64,000 bases of DNA from Dyadobacter diqingensis (GCF_024220585.1 NZ_JAMXKF010000009.1:62001-126000); one strand, 5' to 3'. Shown: positions 25,889 to 34,712, numbered from the stretch's first letter. The notes: generated by a model not told the origin, from the letters alone. Numbers and translations: made by a program.

Positions 25889-28126
25889 ATGGAAACGGAT
25901 CATAAAATTTTAAATACGAAGAAAGTGACCTTGCCCGTCACCGGCATGTCCTGCGCGGCTTGTGCGGTAAGTGTGGAGTCCATGCTGAAAAACACTTCGG
26001 GGGTTGCTGATGCAGGGGTGAATTATGCAAACCAGTCGGCCTGGGTGGATTATGATCCCACCGCCACCGATCTCCCCGCACTGGACAAGGTTTTGCAAAG
26101 CATCGGTTACGGTTTTATTTTGAAGGATGATGAAGACGAAGTCATTGCGGAACAGGAAAAAATAAAACTTGATCATTACAACGGTTTAAAGAACAAAACG
26201 GTTTGGACAGGTATCCTGGCGATACCTGTTGTCGTGATCGGTATGTTTTTCATGGATATGCCTTATGGTAATTACATCATGCTGGCGCTGACGGCACCGG
26301 TTTTGTTCATTTTCGGGAAAGATTTCTTTGTGAATGCGTGGAAACAGGCAAAACACGGAAAGTCAAATATGGATACGCTGGTGGCATTGAGTACCGGTAT
26401 CGCGTTTTTGTTCAGTACTTTTAATACCTTCTATTCGCAGTTCTGGCACGCCCGTGGGTTACATCCGCATGTGTACTTCGAAGCCGCTGCGGTAATTGTG
26501 TTTTTCATTTTGTTGGGAAAACTGCTGGAAGAAAGAGCAAAAACGAATACTTCCGATGCAATCAAGAAGCTGATCGGTTTGCAACCTAAAACGGTGCGGG
26601 TTATCCGGGCTGCTGTTGAAATGGAAATCCCGGTTAAAGAAGTCCAGCTTTACGATGAAATTGTTATTCGTTCTGGCGAGAAAATTCCGGTGGATGGCAA
26701 GGTGCTCAGTGGAAATTCTTTTGTAGATGAAAGCCTGATGACGGGTGAGCCCATCCCGGCTGAAAAGATAAAGGGTGCCCAGGTTTTTGCCGGTACGATC
26801 AATCAGCAAGGAACTTTTACTTTTTCGGCAGAAAAAATTGGTAAAAACACCGTTCTGGCACAAATTATAAAAACTGTTCAGGCGGCACAGGGAAGTAAGG
26901 CACCCGTTCAAAGACTGGTTGATAAAATAGCCGGGATTTTCGTTCCCATCGTGATCGGGATCTCTATCCTGACTTTTATTATCTGGATGTTTTTCGGGGG
27001 TGAAAATGCGCTGACGCAGGCACTGTTGGCCTCTGTTTCGGTCTTGGTTATCGCTTGTCCCTGTGCTTTGGGACTGGCAACACCGACGGCCATTATGGTT
27101 GGTGTTGGAAAAGGAGCTGAAAATAACATTTTGATACGGGATGCAGAAAGTCTTGAAAAAGCACATGAGGTAAACGCTGTTATTCTTGACAAAACGGGAA
27201 CGCTTACCAAAGGCCATCCACAGGTAACGGACTGGCAATGGGCTGACTACGTGGGAAACAAAGATCAGCACGCAGCAGCAGTAAGCCTTTTGGAATCGCG
27301 CTCCGAGCATCCGCTGGCTTTGGCCGTGGTAGATTTTGTAAAGGAGAACAGCGGGAGCAAGGTTGAAAAATTTGAATCGGTTACCGGGAATGGTATCAAA
27401 GGAACGGTTAATGGAGAGGAATATCTCATCGGCACGCTCGCATTTCTTGCAAAAGAAGGGGTACACATTGATCCGGTTTTAGATAAACGGGCGGTTTCGC
27501 AACGTCAGGCTGCGCAAACCGTAATCGGTGTAAGTTTAAATAAGGTGCAAATTACCCTGATTTCGATTGCTGATCAGTTGAAGGAGACTTCCGCTGAGGC
27601 CGTTAAAAACTTGCAGGAACAGGGTATAGCGGTTTACATGCTGACAGGAGATAACGCTCAGACTGCCGAGGCTGTCGCAAAACAGGTGGGCATTACCCAT
27701 TATCTGGCGGAAGTAAAACCGGATGATAAAATGAAGTTTGTGCAAAAATTACAATCTGAGGGTAAAATTGTAGCCATGGTTGGCGATGGTGTTAATGACT
27801 CGCAGGCACTGGCGCAGGCTGATGTCAGTATTGCGATGGGAAAAGGATCGGATATTGCGATGGATGTGGCAAAGATGACGCTCATCACCTCCGATCTTCT
27901 GGTTTTGCCGAAGGCGCTCAAACTTTCACGAAAAACGGTTAAAACCATTAAACAGAATCTTTTCTGGGCCTTTGTTTATAACTTAATCGGGATACCGGTG
28001 GCCGCAGGAATTTTATATCCTTTTAACGGGTTTTTATTAAATCCGATGATTGCCGGTGCAGCGATGGCATTAAGCTCAGTGTCTGTTGTAACAAATAGTT
28101 TAAGACTGCGCGGAACGAAATTGTAA
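25889..28126 (+). CDS. copA: Copper-translocating P1B-type ATPase
   Basis: A 745-residue P-type ATPase with one N-terminal heavy-metal-associated domain (GMSCAACAVS, Cys22/Cys25), actuator motif TGEP, membrane metal site Cys390-Pro-Cys392 (VIACPCALGLATPT), phosphorylation site DKTGTLT at about Asp434, HP motif SEHPLALAV and hinge MVGDGVNDSQAL. Together these are the CopA (Cu+) class. It exports cytosolic copper across the inner membrane. It is the first gene of a copper cluster that resumes at 30,959 after inserted genes. A hairpin that would terminate it lies inside the next ORF start. Confidence 0.96.
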   Translation: METDHKILNTKKVTLPVTGMSCAACAVSVESMLKNTSGVADAGVNYANQSAWVDYDPTATDLPALDKVLQSIGYGFILKDDEDEVIAEQEKIKLDHYNGLKNKTVWTGILAIPVVVIGMFFMDMPYGNYIMLALTAPVLFIFGKDFFVNAWKQAKHGKSNMDTLVALSTGIAFLFSTFNTFYSQFWHARGLHPHVYFEAAAVIVFFILLGKLLEERAKTNTSDAIKKLIGLQPKTVRVIRAAVEMEIPVKEVQLYDEIVIRSGEKIPVDGKVLSGNSFVDESLMTGEPIPAEKIKGAQVFAGTINQQGTFTFSAEKIGKNTVLAQIIKTVQAAQGSKAPVQRLVDKIAGIFVPIVIGISILTFIIWMFFGGENALTQALLASVSVLVIACPCALGLATPTAIMVGVGKGAENNILIRDAESLEKAHEVNAVILDKTGTLTKGHPQVTDWQWADYVGNKDQHAAAVSLLESRSEHPLALAVVDFVKENSGSKVEKFESVTGNGIKGTVNGEEYLIGTLAFLAKEGVHIDPVLDKRAVSQRQAAQTVIGVSLNKVQITLISIADQLKETSAEAVKNLQEQGIAVYMLTGDNAQTAEAVAKQVGITHYLAEVKPDDKMKFVQKLQSEGKIVAMVGDGVNDSQALAQADVSIAMGKGSDIAMDVAKMTLITSDLLVLPKALKLSRKTVKTIKQNLFWAFVYNLIGIPVAAGILYPFNGFLLNPMIAGAAMALSSVSVVTNSLRLRGTKL

Positions 28127-28199
28127 ATTCCAAAGGGAGAAATGGTCATACGCGCGTCTTTTCAATAAAAGAAGACTGTCCACCTAGTCAGACGAATTT

Positions 28200-29414
28200 A
28201 TGATCAATTTCTCAAAAATCAGATTATATAAAAAACCAGGGTTTAACAAGCTGTTAAGTCCCTGGTTTTTTTGCTTTATATTGACGGCAAGCTTCGCTTC
28301 GGGGCAGGGAAGCGCCGTGGAAACGGAAGTGGTAACTGAGCTCCGAACGCATATTCTGACCGAAGCCGGATGGGCCATGACCCAGGACCCGATTACAGTG
28401 ACGGCCGAAACAAGCCCCAGAAGCGCGGGTGGAAAACATGATTTTTACTCGGAAGGGGATTATTGGTGGCCCGATACTTTAAATCCCGCCGCTCCCTATA
28501 TTCAACGGGACGGCCTGACAAATCCTGATAACTTTACTGCCCATCGTTTGGCGATGATCCGGTTTAGTCGTATTGTCGGTGCGCTGACATCCGCATACAA
28601 AATTACCGGTGAGGAGAAATATGTAACCTGGGCATTCAGGCATATCAATGCCTGGTTTATTGACCCAGAAACGAAAATGAATCCTTCCCTGCTATACGCT
28701 CAGGCGATTAAAGGCCGGGCAACGGGAAGAGGGATCGGCATTATCGACACGATCCATCTGATGGAAGTGGCGCAGGGGATTCTCCTCATGCAGCAGGCCA
28801 AATCGGTGAATCAGCAGCAGGTTGCAGAGGTGAAAAACTGGTTTGCCCAATACATCAACTGGCTTCGGAATCATCAATATGGAAAGGATGAGATGGAAGC
28901 GAAGAATAATCATGGGACTTGCTGGGCCATGCAGGTTGCCTCGTTTGCCAAATTGACCGGTAATAAAGAAGTTCTGGATTTTTGCAGGAATCGCTACAAA
29001 TCGGTTTTTCTGCCTTATCAGATGAACGCTAACGGAAGTTTTCCGCAGGAACTGAGGCGGACCAAACCTTATGGATACTCCATTTTTAATCTGGATGCGA
29101 TGGTGATGTTATGCCAGATTTTGTCCGACAAAGAGAATAATCTGTGGCAGTATGAAACCATCGACGGCAGAAATATCCGCAAAGGCATCAATTATCTGTA
29201 CCCATATATTGCCAACAAAAGTAAATGGCCACTAAAACCAGACGTGATGTATTGGGAAAACTGGCCGGTTGCCCAGCCATTCCTTGTCTTCGGTGCGCAA
29301 GCTTTTAACGAAGACGACTGGCTGGAAACCTGGAAGAAACTGGATCATAATCCGAAAGTGGAGGAGGTATTGCGGAATTTGCCCATAAGGAATCCGGTGA
29401 TCTGGTTTGACTGA
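28200..29414 (+). CDS. Alginate-lyase-superfamily protein, exported
   Basis: A 404-residue protein with an N-terminal hydrophobic export signal (SPWFFCFILTASFASGQG). An alginate_lyase (PF05426) type alpha/alpha-toroid follows: SAGGKHDFYSEGDYWWPD and KNNHGTCWAMQVASFAKL are the family core, with the likely catalytic His/Asn region at NNHG (about residue 236). Substrate is a uronic-acid-containing polysaccharide in the family, not necessarily alginate. The ATG at 28200 lies before a terminator hairpin (28230-28271) that encodes part of the signal peptide; no other ATG serves the conserved N-terminus. It interrupts the copper island. Confidence 0.85.
   Translation: MINFSKIRLYKKPGFNKLLSPWFFCFILTASFASGQGSAVETEVVTELRTHILTEAGWAMTQDPITVTAETSPRSAGGKHDFYSEGDYWWPDTLNPAAPYIQRDGLTNPDNFTAHRLAMIRFSRIVGALTSAYKITGEEKYVTWAFRHINAWFIDPETKMNPSLLYAQAIKGRATGRGIGIIDTIHLMEVAQGILLMQQAKSVNQQQVAEVKNWFAQYINWLRNHQYGKDEMEAKNNHGTCWAMQVASFAKLTGNKEVLDFCRNRYKSVFLPYQMNANGSFPQELRRTKPYGYSIFNLDAMVMLCQILSDKENNLWQYETIDGRNIRKGINYLYPYIANKSKWPLKPDVMYWENWPVAQPFLVFGAQAFNEDDWLETWKKLDHNPKVEEVLRNLPIRNPVIWFD
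28230..28271 (+). terminator. Terminator-like hairpin embedded in the alginate-lyase 5' coding region
   Basis: Outer stem AAAAAACCAGGG (28230-28241) with CCCTGGTTTTTT (28260-28271), inner stem TTAACA (28243-28248) with TGTTAA (28252-28257), loop AGC, followed by a further T. It is a textbook intrinsic terminator in the plus direction, 104 bp past the copA stop and 30 bp inside the next ORF. It can end copA transcripts and attenuate the downstream gene. Confidence 0.8.
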
Positions 29415-29479
29415 CAATCATCACTCTTACGCGAGTATCTCTAAAATATTCAAATTTCGATTATAAGGCTTTTGCAGTT

Positions 29480-29661
29480 GGCATCGGCTCTATAAAAGCT
29501 TAAATTTGAAATAATCACACACTATTTTAGAAGGTACGTATGCAAACAAAGACACTCGTGACACACGACGAATATTTCGATCTGCTGCTAAAATCGGATG
29601 TGAAACTGGAATATCATTCAGGAGAGGTCGTTGCTATGGCTGGTGCGCAGCCGGCACATAA
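29480..29661 (+). repeat. First copy of a 182-bp direct repeat (Uma2 leader and 5' coding end)
   Basis: This segment is repeated at 30187-30368 (offset 707 bp) with only about four mismatches. It covers roughly 60 bp upstream of the ATG plus the first 40 codons of the Uma2 gene. Identity drops abruptly after CACATAA. Confidence 0.9.
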
Positions 29662-30127
29662 CAGAATTTGCATTACACTTTCCACAGCATTGGAAAATTG
29701 TCTGGAGGCTGGAGAATGTGTTGTTTTGAACAATGATCAGCTAATCAAAGTAGAAAAATGTGATAAATATACCTTCTCCGATGTGGTGGTTGTATGTGCG
29801 AAGCCGGTATACGAAAAGTCTGCGAGAGGTTTGGATGCGCTAGAAAATCCTGAAATTATTATCGAAGTTCTTTCAGACTCGACCGAACAATATGATCGAT
29901 CGGGAAAATTCGATTGTTATAAGACAATTCCCTCTTTTCGGGAGTACGTCCTGGTATCATCCGTGAAAAAGAAGGTCGAGGTGATCAAAAAGATAGGTGA
30001 TGCAGAATGGCTCAGTTACACGTATACCGAAAATGACGAGAAAGTGCTGATAGGAACTTGTACCGTTTTGCTGGAAAAAATTTACAACAAAGTTGAGTTT
30101 AGTGCCAAAGAATCCGATGCGTTTTAA
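29540..30127 (+). CDS. Uma2-family PD-(D/E)XK nuclease-like protein, copy 1
   Basis: A 195-residue Uma2 protein: LEYHSGEVVAMAGAQPAHN at the front, predicted catalytic Asp81 in FSDVVVV, Glu109 in EIIIEVLSDSTEQYD and Lys123. It has a tandem paralog 119 bp downstream with the same length. The first 40 codons and leader are almost identical at DNA level between the two, but the remainder has diverged, including many synonymous sites. It belongs to a different Uma2 branch from the gene at 17368. The biological role is not established. Confidence 0.88.
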   Translation: MQTKTLVTHDEYFDLLLKSDVKLEYHSGEVVAMAGAQPAHNRICITLSTALENCLEAGECVVLNNDQLIKVEKCDKYTFSDVVVVCAKPVYEKSARGLDALENPEIIIEVLSDSTEQYDRSGKFDCYKTIPSFREYVLVSSVKKKVEVIKKIGDAEWLSYTYTENDEKVLIGTCTVLLEKIYNKVEFSAKESDAF

Positions 30128-30186
30128 AAATTACCACCTGGATCTGCTTTCTTGGTAAAAATTAAGAACTCTGTATTATCCGCAAA

Positions 30187-30368
30187 GGCATCGGCCTTAT
30201 AAAAGCTTAAATTTGAAATAATCACACACTATTTTAGAAGGTACGTATGCAAACAAAGACACTCGTGACACACGACGAATATTTCGATCTGCTGCTAAAA
30301 TCGGATGTGAAACTGGAATATCATTCAGGAGAGGTCGTTGCCATGGCTGGTACGCAGCCGGCACATAA
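30187..30368 (+). repeat. Second copy of the 182-bp direct repeat
   Basis: It matches 29480-29661 over the leader and first 40 codons of the downstream Uma2 gene, with scattered mismatches such as GCT/GCC and GCG/ACG. After codon 40 the two genes differ at many positions. Confidence 0.9.
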
Positions 30369-30834
30369 TCTTATCGTAGCCAATATAACGATAGAACTTG
30401 GCTATTGCCTGAAAGAGAAAGGATGCCTCGTTTATGCAAGTGATCAGCTTGTTAAAGTTGAAAAGTGCGATAAGTATACTTTCCCGGATCTGGTCATTAT
30501 TTGCAAGAAACCAGTTTATGAAAAATCTTCCCGAGGACTTGACTCACTGGAAAATCCCGAAATTATCATAGAAGTTTTGTCAGATTCAACTGAACATTAT
30601 GATCGCTTAGAAAAGTTTGATTGCTACAAAACCATTTCGTCATTTAGGGAGTATGTTTTGGTATCTTCAAAAAAGAAAAAGATTGAAATAATTAAGAAGT
30701 TAAATGAAGCAGAATGGCTTAGTCACACGTATACCGATGATGATGAAAGTGTTTTAATTGACGAGTGCTCTATTTTATTGGAGGACATTTACAGAGGGGC
30801 TGAATTATCAGATGTTGACTCTCCCGGTTTTTAA
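30247..30834 (+). CDS. Uma2-family PD-(D/E)XK nuclease-like protein, copy 2
   Basis: A 195-residue paralog of the preceding gene, with the same predicted active-site pattern (FPDLVII, EIIIEVLSDSTEHYD, LEKFDCYK). The protein remains alignable along its full length, but the nucleotide sequence after codon 40 is clearly older in divergence than the 5' part. Both copies keep intact frames and predicted catalytic residues, so neither looks like a pseudogene. It precedes the copper chaperone gene by 125 bp, with a copA-like promoter between. Confidence 0.88.
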   Translation: MQTKTLVTHDEYFDLLLKSDVKLEYHSGEVVAMAGTQPAHNLIVANITIELGYCLKEKGCLVYASDQLVKVEKCDKYTFPDLVIICKKPVYEKSSRGLDSLENPEIIIEVLSDSTEHYDRLEKFDCYKTISSFREYVLVSSKKKKIEIIKKLNEAEWLSHTYTDDDESVLIDECSILLEDIYRGAELSDVDSPGF

Positions 30835-30873
30835 TATATTCATAAAAAACAAAAACTCTGTAACGCCTTCCCT

Positions 30874-30915
30874 TAATTGTGTAATATTTTCCGTTTGCCG
30901 CTACCGATCTTTGTA
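30874..30915 (+). promoter_or_regulatory. copA-like promoter upstream of the HMA chaperone
   Basis: TAATTGTGTAA (30874-30884) and ATCTTTGTA (30907-30915) are identical to two blocks in the copA promoter (25825-25835 and 25859-25867), with spacing 22 versus 23 bases and a shared GCCG between. The -7 element GATCTTTG has one mismatch to TAnnTTTG. The copA palindrome arms are not conserved here. Confidence 0.55.
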
Positions 30916-30958
30916 GGGAGATATTTAAGAAGTCTCCTACCAATATTAATCGATTCAG

Positions 30959-31171
30959 ATGGAAACTATAAAATTCAAAACCAATATTAAATGCGGTGGC
31001 TGTATTGCAGCTGTTACTCCTTTTCTGACTGCTGAAAATGGAATTGACAAATGGGAGGTGGACCTTCAAAGTGAAAACCGTGTATTGTCCGTAGAAACAG
31101 GTAAGTCAGCCGGAGAAGTGGTTGAAGTTATCAAAAAAGCAGGTTATGTCGCTGAGCCGATTGCATCTTAA
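30959..31171 (+). CDS. Small heavy-metal-associated (HMA) copper chaperone
   Basis: A 70-residue single HMA domain (CopZ/Atx1 size) with the CxxC metal site Cys12-Gly-Gly-Cys15 in KTNIKCGGCIAAV and the family ending EVIKKAGYVAEPI. It lacks a signal peptide, so it acts in the cytosol, probably delivering Cu+ to CopA. Its promoter shares two exact blocks with that of copA. It opens the second half of the copper island. Confidence 0.92.
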   Translation: METIKFKTNIKCGGCIAAVTPFLTAENGIDKWEVDLQSENRVLSVETGKSAGEVVEVIKKAGYVAEPIAS

Positions 31172-31251
31172 AAGCCAGGAAATAAAATCGTTAAGTTAAT
31201 CCGGAGCACATCAGCTTGCTATTGCTTCAATAAGGTTTTACTTTTGTAACA

Positions 31252-31716
31252 ATGAAAAACAAACTTCATAGATCTATCACCATCTTCATGGCCGTTCTGG
31301 TGCTGATAAGCAGCACAGGATTCGGGCTGATAGAGCATCAGTGCATGATGCGGGGGATGACTATGAAGTTTGTATCTGAAAAAAAAGCCGATTCCTGCAA
31401 GGAAAAGGTGGTTTCTTCCTGCTGTGCAAAAAGCAAGGCAGAGAAGAATGTCAATAAGAAATTCTTCAAAAAAACGGATTGCTGCAAGGATCAGCAGAAA
31501 TTTGAAAAGGTAGATGTTGTTTCATCTCTGGCGCCGTTTCAGGCTAAGGCTTTAAAAGTACTGGCTGATGGCATACTCTGGTCCGTTCAGTCTTTTGTCT
31601 TCTTATCGCAGGAGTGGATTTATCCGCCTGTCGCTTCTTTAAATACCACAATAACCTTCTCTTCCATATTTCATGGGAGAACTATGCTCTCTTTTATGCA
31701 GTCATTTTTGATATAA
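31252..31716 (+). CDS. HYC_CC_PP-family protein (envelope, metal-related)
   Basis: The 154-residue protein has an N-terminal hydrophobic segment (SITIFMAVLVLISSTGFG), then the family marks: a His-x-Cys (EHQCMMRG), Cys-Cys pairs (SSCCAKS and TDCCKDQ) and a late Pro-Pro (IYPPV). These define the HYC_CC_PP group, regularly found beside copper TonB receptors in Bacteroidota. The cysteines suggest metal binding in the periplasm. It lies 79 bp upstream of the TonB receptor gene. Function has not been shown to my knowledge. Confidence 0.83.
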   Translation: MKNKLHRSITIFMAVLVLISSTGFGLIEHQCMMRGMTMKFVSEKKADSCKEKVVSSCCAKSKAEKNVNKKFFKKTDCCKDQQKFEKVDVVSSLAPFQAKALKVLADGILWSVQSFVFLSQEWIYPPVASLNTTITFSSIFHGRTMLSFMQSFLI

Positions 31717-31795
31717 ATCGCTGATTATTAGATTTTAATGTATTCTGTATCAGGAATGCACGCGTTTTTCTATACATCAAGTGATTTAGCCAATA

Positions 31796-34024
31796 ATGAA
31801 AAGATATCTAATCGGAGCAGTTTTGCTTCTGTCCGCGCACCTCGTTTCTGCGCAGCGAATAACGGGAAAAGTTTACGAGCAAACTCCAAACGCCAAAACG
31901 CTTAACCCACTTACCGGCGCGAATGTGTACTGGGCCGGTACCACACAATCGGCTGTTACGGATACGAGCGGAAAGTTTTCAATTCCCCGTGTTACCCAAT
32001 CAAATAAACTGGTATTCAGCTTTGTCGGTTTTAAAAATGATACCGTAAAAATTGGTGCGGAAAGTGAGCTCGAAGTCGTAATGAAAAGTGATCAGACGTT
32101 GAGTGAAGTCGTGGTTAAGGCCAATGCGACGACCATCGACAGGTTATCTCCCCACCAGACAGAAATTATCACGACCCGCACACTCGCAAAAGCCGCCTGC
32201 TGCAATCTGTCGGAAAGTTTTGAAACCAACGCTTCCGTTTCTGTTTCTTACAGCGATGCCGTAACCGGTGCCAAGCAGATTCAGATGCTGGGCCTGAACG
32301 GAACTTATATACAAACCAACATTGAAAATATTCCGACAATCCGCGGTCTGGCATCTACTTTCGGGATGAATTTTGTGCCCGGAACCTGGATTCAATCCAT
32401 TGATGTGGGTAAAGGAGCCGGTTCGGTTGTGAACGGATACGAGTCGATGACGGGACAAATTAACGTTGAGCTGCAAAAGCCGGACACCCGCGAGAAACTT
32501 TATTTTAATACCTACGTCAATAATTTTGGAAGGGCAGAAGTAAATCTTAACCTGGCCCACCAGCTAAACGAAAAGTGGAGCACAGGCTTGCTTACGCATG
32601 CGAGCACGCTGAAAAACCGGGTTGATAAAAATAATGACGGCTTTCTGGATCTTCCGCTTTATACGCAATACAACGTGATCAATCGCTGGAAGTATCAGAG
32701 CAACCGGATGATGGCGCAGTTTGGTGTAAAGGCTTTGTATGAGGACCGTTTAGGCGGACAAACCGAGTTTCGCAAAGAAATGAAAGGTACGACCCAGGCT
32801 TACGGATTTGGAGCAAAAGTGAATCGTTATGAGTTCTTTTCAAAAATTGCCCGGCTGTATCCTGACAAACCTTACAAGGGGCTTGGGTTAATCGTCAACG
32901 CTTCGGTTCATGATTCAAAGTCGTATTTTGGGTTGACCAATTACAACGGACGTCAGGAAACTTTGTATGGAAATTTGATATACCAGTCGATTCTGGGCAG
33001 TACAAACCATTCCTACAAAGCGGGTTTGAGTTATATGCTGGACAATTATAATGAAAAATACAGGGACACTACTTTGCTGAGACGCGAATCCGTACCTGGC
33101 GCTTTTGTCGAGTATACTTTTAATAACCTTGACAAATTCGTCCTTGTGGCAGGCTCCCGTGTCGATTTTCATAATCTTTACGGCACCCAGTTCACGCCGC
33201 GTTTGCATTTGAAATATAGTTTGACAAGCAATACCACTTTACGTGCATCGGCTGGTCGTGGATTTCGGGTAACCAATCCGCTGGCAGAATATTACGGAAA
33301 TCTGGTAAGTGCACGGAAAGTGGTTTTTCTGGAAAAATTACGGCCGGAAGTATCCTGGAATTATGGCGTGAGCCTGACGCAGGAATATAAACTGGGCGAA
33401 ATGCAGGGTACTTTCGTAACCGATTTTTATCGTACCGATTTTGATAACCAGCTGGTAGCGGACTTTGAGAATCCAAGATATATCCGTTTTTACAATCTGA
33501 ACGGGAAAGCTTATGCCAACAGTTTTCAGGCTGAGGTGAATCTGACACCGGTAAAACGGTTTGATTTAAAACTGGCTTATCGTTTGTTTGATGTCAAACA
33601 GACTGTATATGGACAGCTGGATGAAAAGGTTTTACTGGAAAAAATGATGGTGAGCCGCGACAGGATTCTGTTCAACGCCGGTTATGCTTTGCCTTATGAT
33701 AAATGGAAATTTGACGCAACGGTGCAATGGAACGGTAAACGCAGGCTACCTTACATGGGCCTGACCAGCGAAGATATGGGACACGAAATGCCATCGTCGT
33801 CCACCACAGCGCCGTCATTTTATAACCTCAATGCGCAGATTACAAGAACATTTCCCAAATGGGATGTTTATCTTGGTGGTGAAAACCTGAATAACTTCCG
33901 TCAGAAAGATCCGATTATGGGCGCAAATGATCCTTTTGGAAAGCAATTTGACGCGGGAATGGCCTGGGGACCGGTTGTCGGACGCATGATTTATGCCGGT
34001 GTACGTTACAAGATCATCAGATAA
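31796..34024 (+). CDS. TonB-dependent receptor of the copper cluster
   Basis: A 742-residue outer-membrane receptor: signal peptide (to about LVSAQ), carboxypeptidase-regulatory-like domain (residues 20-105), and a plug with the characteristic KAACCNLSESFETNASVSVSYSDAVTGAKQIQMLGL, a CC-containing plug typical of receptors next to HYC_CC_PP genes. A barrel ends in YAGVRYKI. It is smaller than SusC and has no SusD. Context (HYC_CC_PP, HMA proteins, metal-binding lipoprotein) suggests copper or copper-chelate transport across the outer membrane; direction and substrate are inferred. Confidence 0.88.
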   Translation: MKRYLIGAVLLLSAHLVSAQRITGKVYEQTPNAKTLNPLTGANVYWAGTTQSAVTDTSGKFSIPRVTQSNKLVFSFVGFKNDTVKIGAESELEVVMKSDQTLSEVVVKANATTIDRLSPHQTEIITTRTLAKAACCNLSESFETNASVSVSYSDAVTGAKQIQMLGLNGTYIQTNIENIPTIRGLASTFGMNFVPGTWIQSIDVGKGAGSVVNGYESMTGQINVELQKPDTREKLYFNTYVNNFGRAEVNLNLAHQLNEKWSTGLLTHASTLKNRVDKNNDGFLDLPLYTQYNVINRWKYQSNRMMAQFGVKALYEDRLGGQTEFRKEMKGTTQAYGFGAKVNRYEFFSKIARLYPDKPYKGLGLIVNASVHDSKSYFGLTNYNGRQETLYGNLIYQSILGSTNHSYKAGLSYMLDNYNEKYRDTTLLRRESVPGAFVEYTFNNLDKFVLVAGSRVDFHNLYGTQFTPRLHLKYSLTSNTTLRASAGRGFRVTNPLAEYYGNLVSARKVVFLEKLRPEVSWNYGVSLTQEYKLGEMQGTFVTDFYRTDFDNQLVADFENPRYIRFYNLNGKAYANSFQAEVNLTPVKRFDLKLAYRLFDVKQTVYGQLDEKVLLEKMMVSRDRILFNAGYALPYDKWKFDATVQWNGKRRLPYMGLTSEDMGHEMPSSSTTAPSFYNLNAQITRTFPKWDVYLGGENLNNFRQKDPIMGANDPFGKQFDAGMAWGPVVGRMIYAGVRYKIIR

Positions 34025-34032
34025 TTATTGAT

Positions 34033-34130
34033 TGTTAATTATCAATTGTTAGTGATTGAACCATTAACCCTATACCATTAACCCTAAACAATTAACCATT
34101 AATAATTAACCATTGATCCTTAACAATTAA
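34033..34130 (+). repeat. Degenerate 14-bp tandem repeat directly before the AraC/HMA gene
   Basis: Seven consecutive 14-base units can be laid out from 34033 to 34130. The best five are CCATTAACCCTATA, CCATTAACCCTAAA, CAATTAACCATTAA, TAATTAACCATTGA and TCCTTAACAATTAA, ending exactly at the ATG at 34131. The block fills almost the entire gap between the TonB receptor and the regulator. Confidence 0.8.
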
Positions 34131-34712
34131 ATGAAGTTATATATCAAAAATATGGTTTGCGATCGCTGCATCAGGGTTGTCAGAGAAGAATTTGACAAGC
34201 TGGGCATTGGGTTGAGCCACATCGGACTCGGTGAAGTTGAGACAAAAACGGATCTTGACGAAGTGAAATTGACGGATGTAAAACACAGTCTGGAAGCCAG
34301 TGGGTTTGAGTTATTGGATGATAAGCGCGCGGCTTTAACGGAAAATATCAGAACCTTGATCATTGAGGAAGTGCAATATCTGAAAGGCAACAAACCTGCG
34401 GCGGTTAATTTTTCGGACTATCTCTCACAAAAGACGGGTTATGAATATTCGTATCTGAGCAATTTGTTTTCCTCCGAAACGGGGCAAACCATTGAACAAT
34501 ACATTATCGCCCAGAAAGTGGAGAAGGTGAAGGAATGGCTTTCCTATAACGAATTAAGTTTAAGCGAAATGGCCTGGCGGTTGTCGTATAGCAGCGCTGC
34601 GCACTTAAGCAACCAGTTTAAGAAAGTGACCGGGATGACGCCGGGTGAATTTAAAAAAGGAAACGCGTTGGGTAGGAAAACGCTGGATCGGGTAGGAGAG
34701 TCTAAAATTTGA
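34131..34712 (+). CDS. AraC-family regulator with fused N-terminal HMA-like domain
   Basis: This 193-residue protein joins an N-terminal HMA-like fold (about residues 1-65, metal motif Cys10-x-x-Cys13 in NMVCDRCIRVV) to a C-terminal AraC-type double helix-turn-helix (about 85-185). The latter has YSYLSNLFSSETGQTIEQYIIAQKVEKVKEWL and the second-helix signature AWRLSYSSAAHLSNQFKKVTGMTPGEFK. The architecture suggests direct metal sensing (copper or another soft metal) controlling the surrounding genes. It sits between the TonB receptor and the metal-binding lipoprotein on the same strand. A 14-bp repeat block abuts its start codon. Confidence 0.88.
   Translation: MKLYIKNMVCDRCIRVVREEFDKLGIGLSHIGLGEVETKTDLDEVKLTDVKHSLEASGFELLDDKRAALTENIRTLIIEEVQYLKGNKPAAVNFSDYLSQKTGYEYSYLSNLFSSETGQTIEQYIIAQKVEKVKEWLSYNELSLSEMAWRLSYSSAAHLSNQFKKVTGMTPGEFKKGNALGRKTLDRVGESKI

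Noticed and set aside
26459..27466. A 335-codon minus-strand frame inside copA
   Set aside because: It is antisense to a conserved P-type ATPase, with a Cys/Phe/Arg-rich composition unlike real proteins. It is a codon-bias shadow of the copA frame.
34033..34130. 14-bp tandem repeat as a possible CRISPR array
   Set aside because: The units are short, degenerate and contiguous without spacers, and no cas genes are present.
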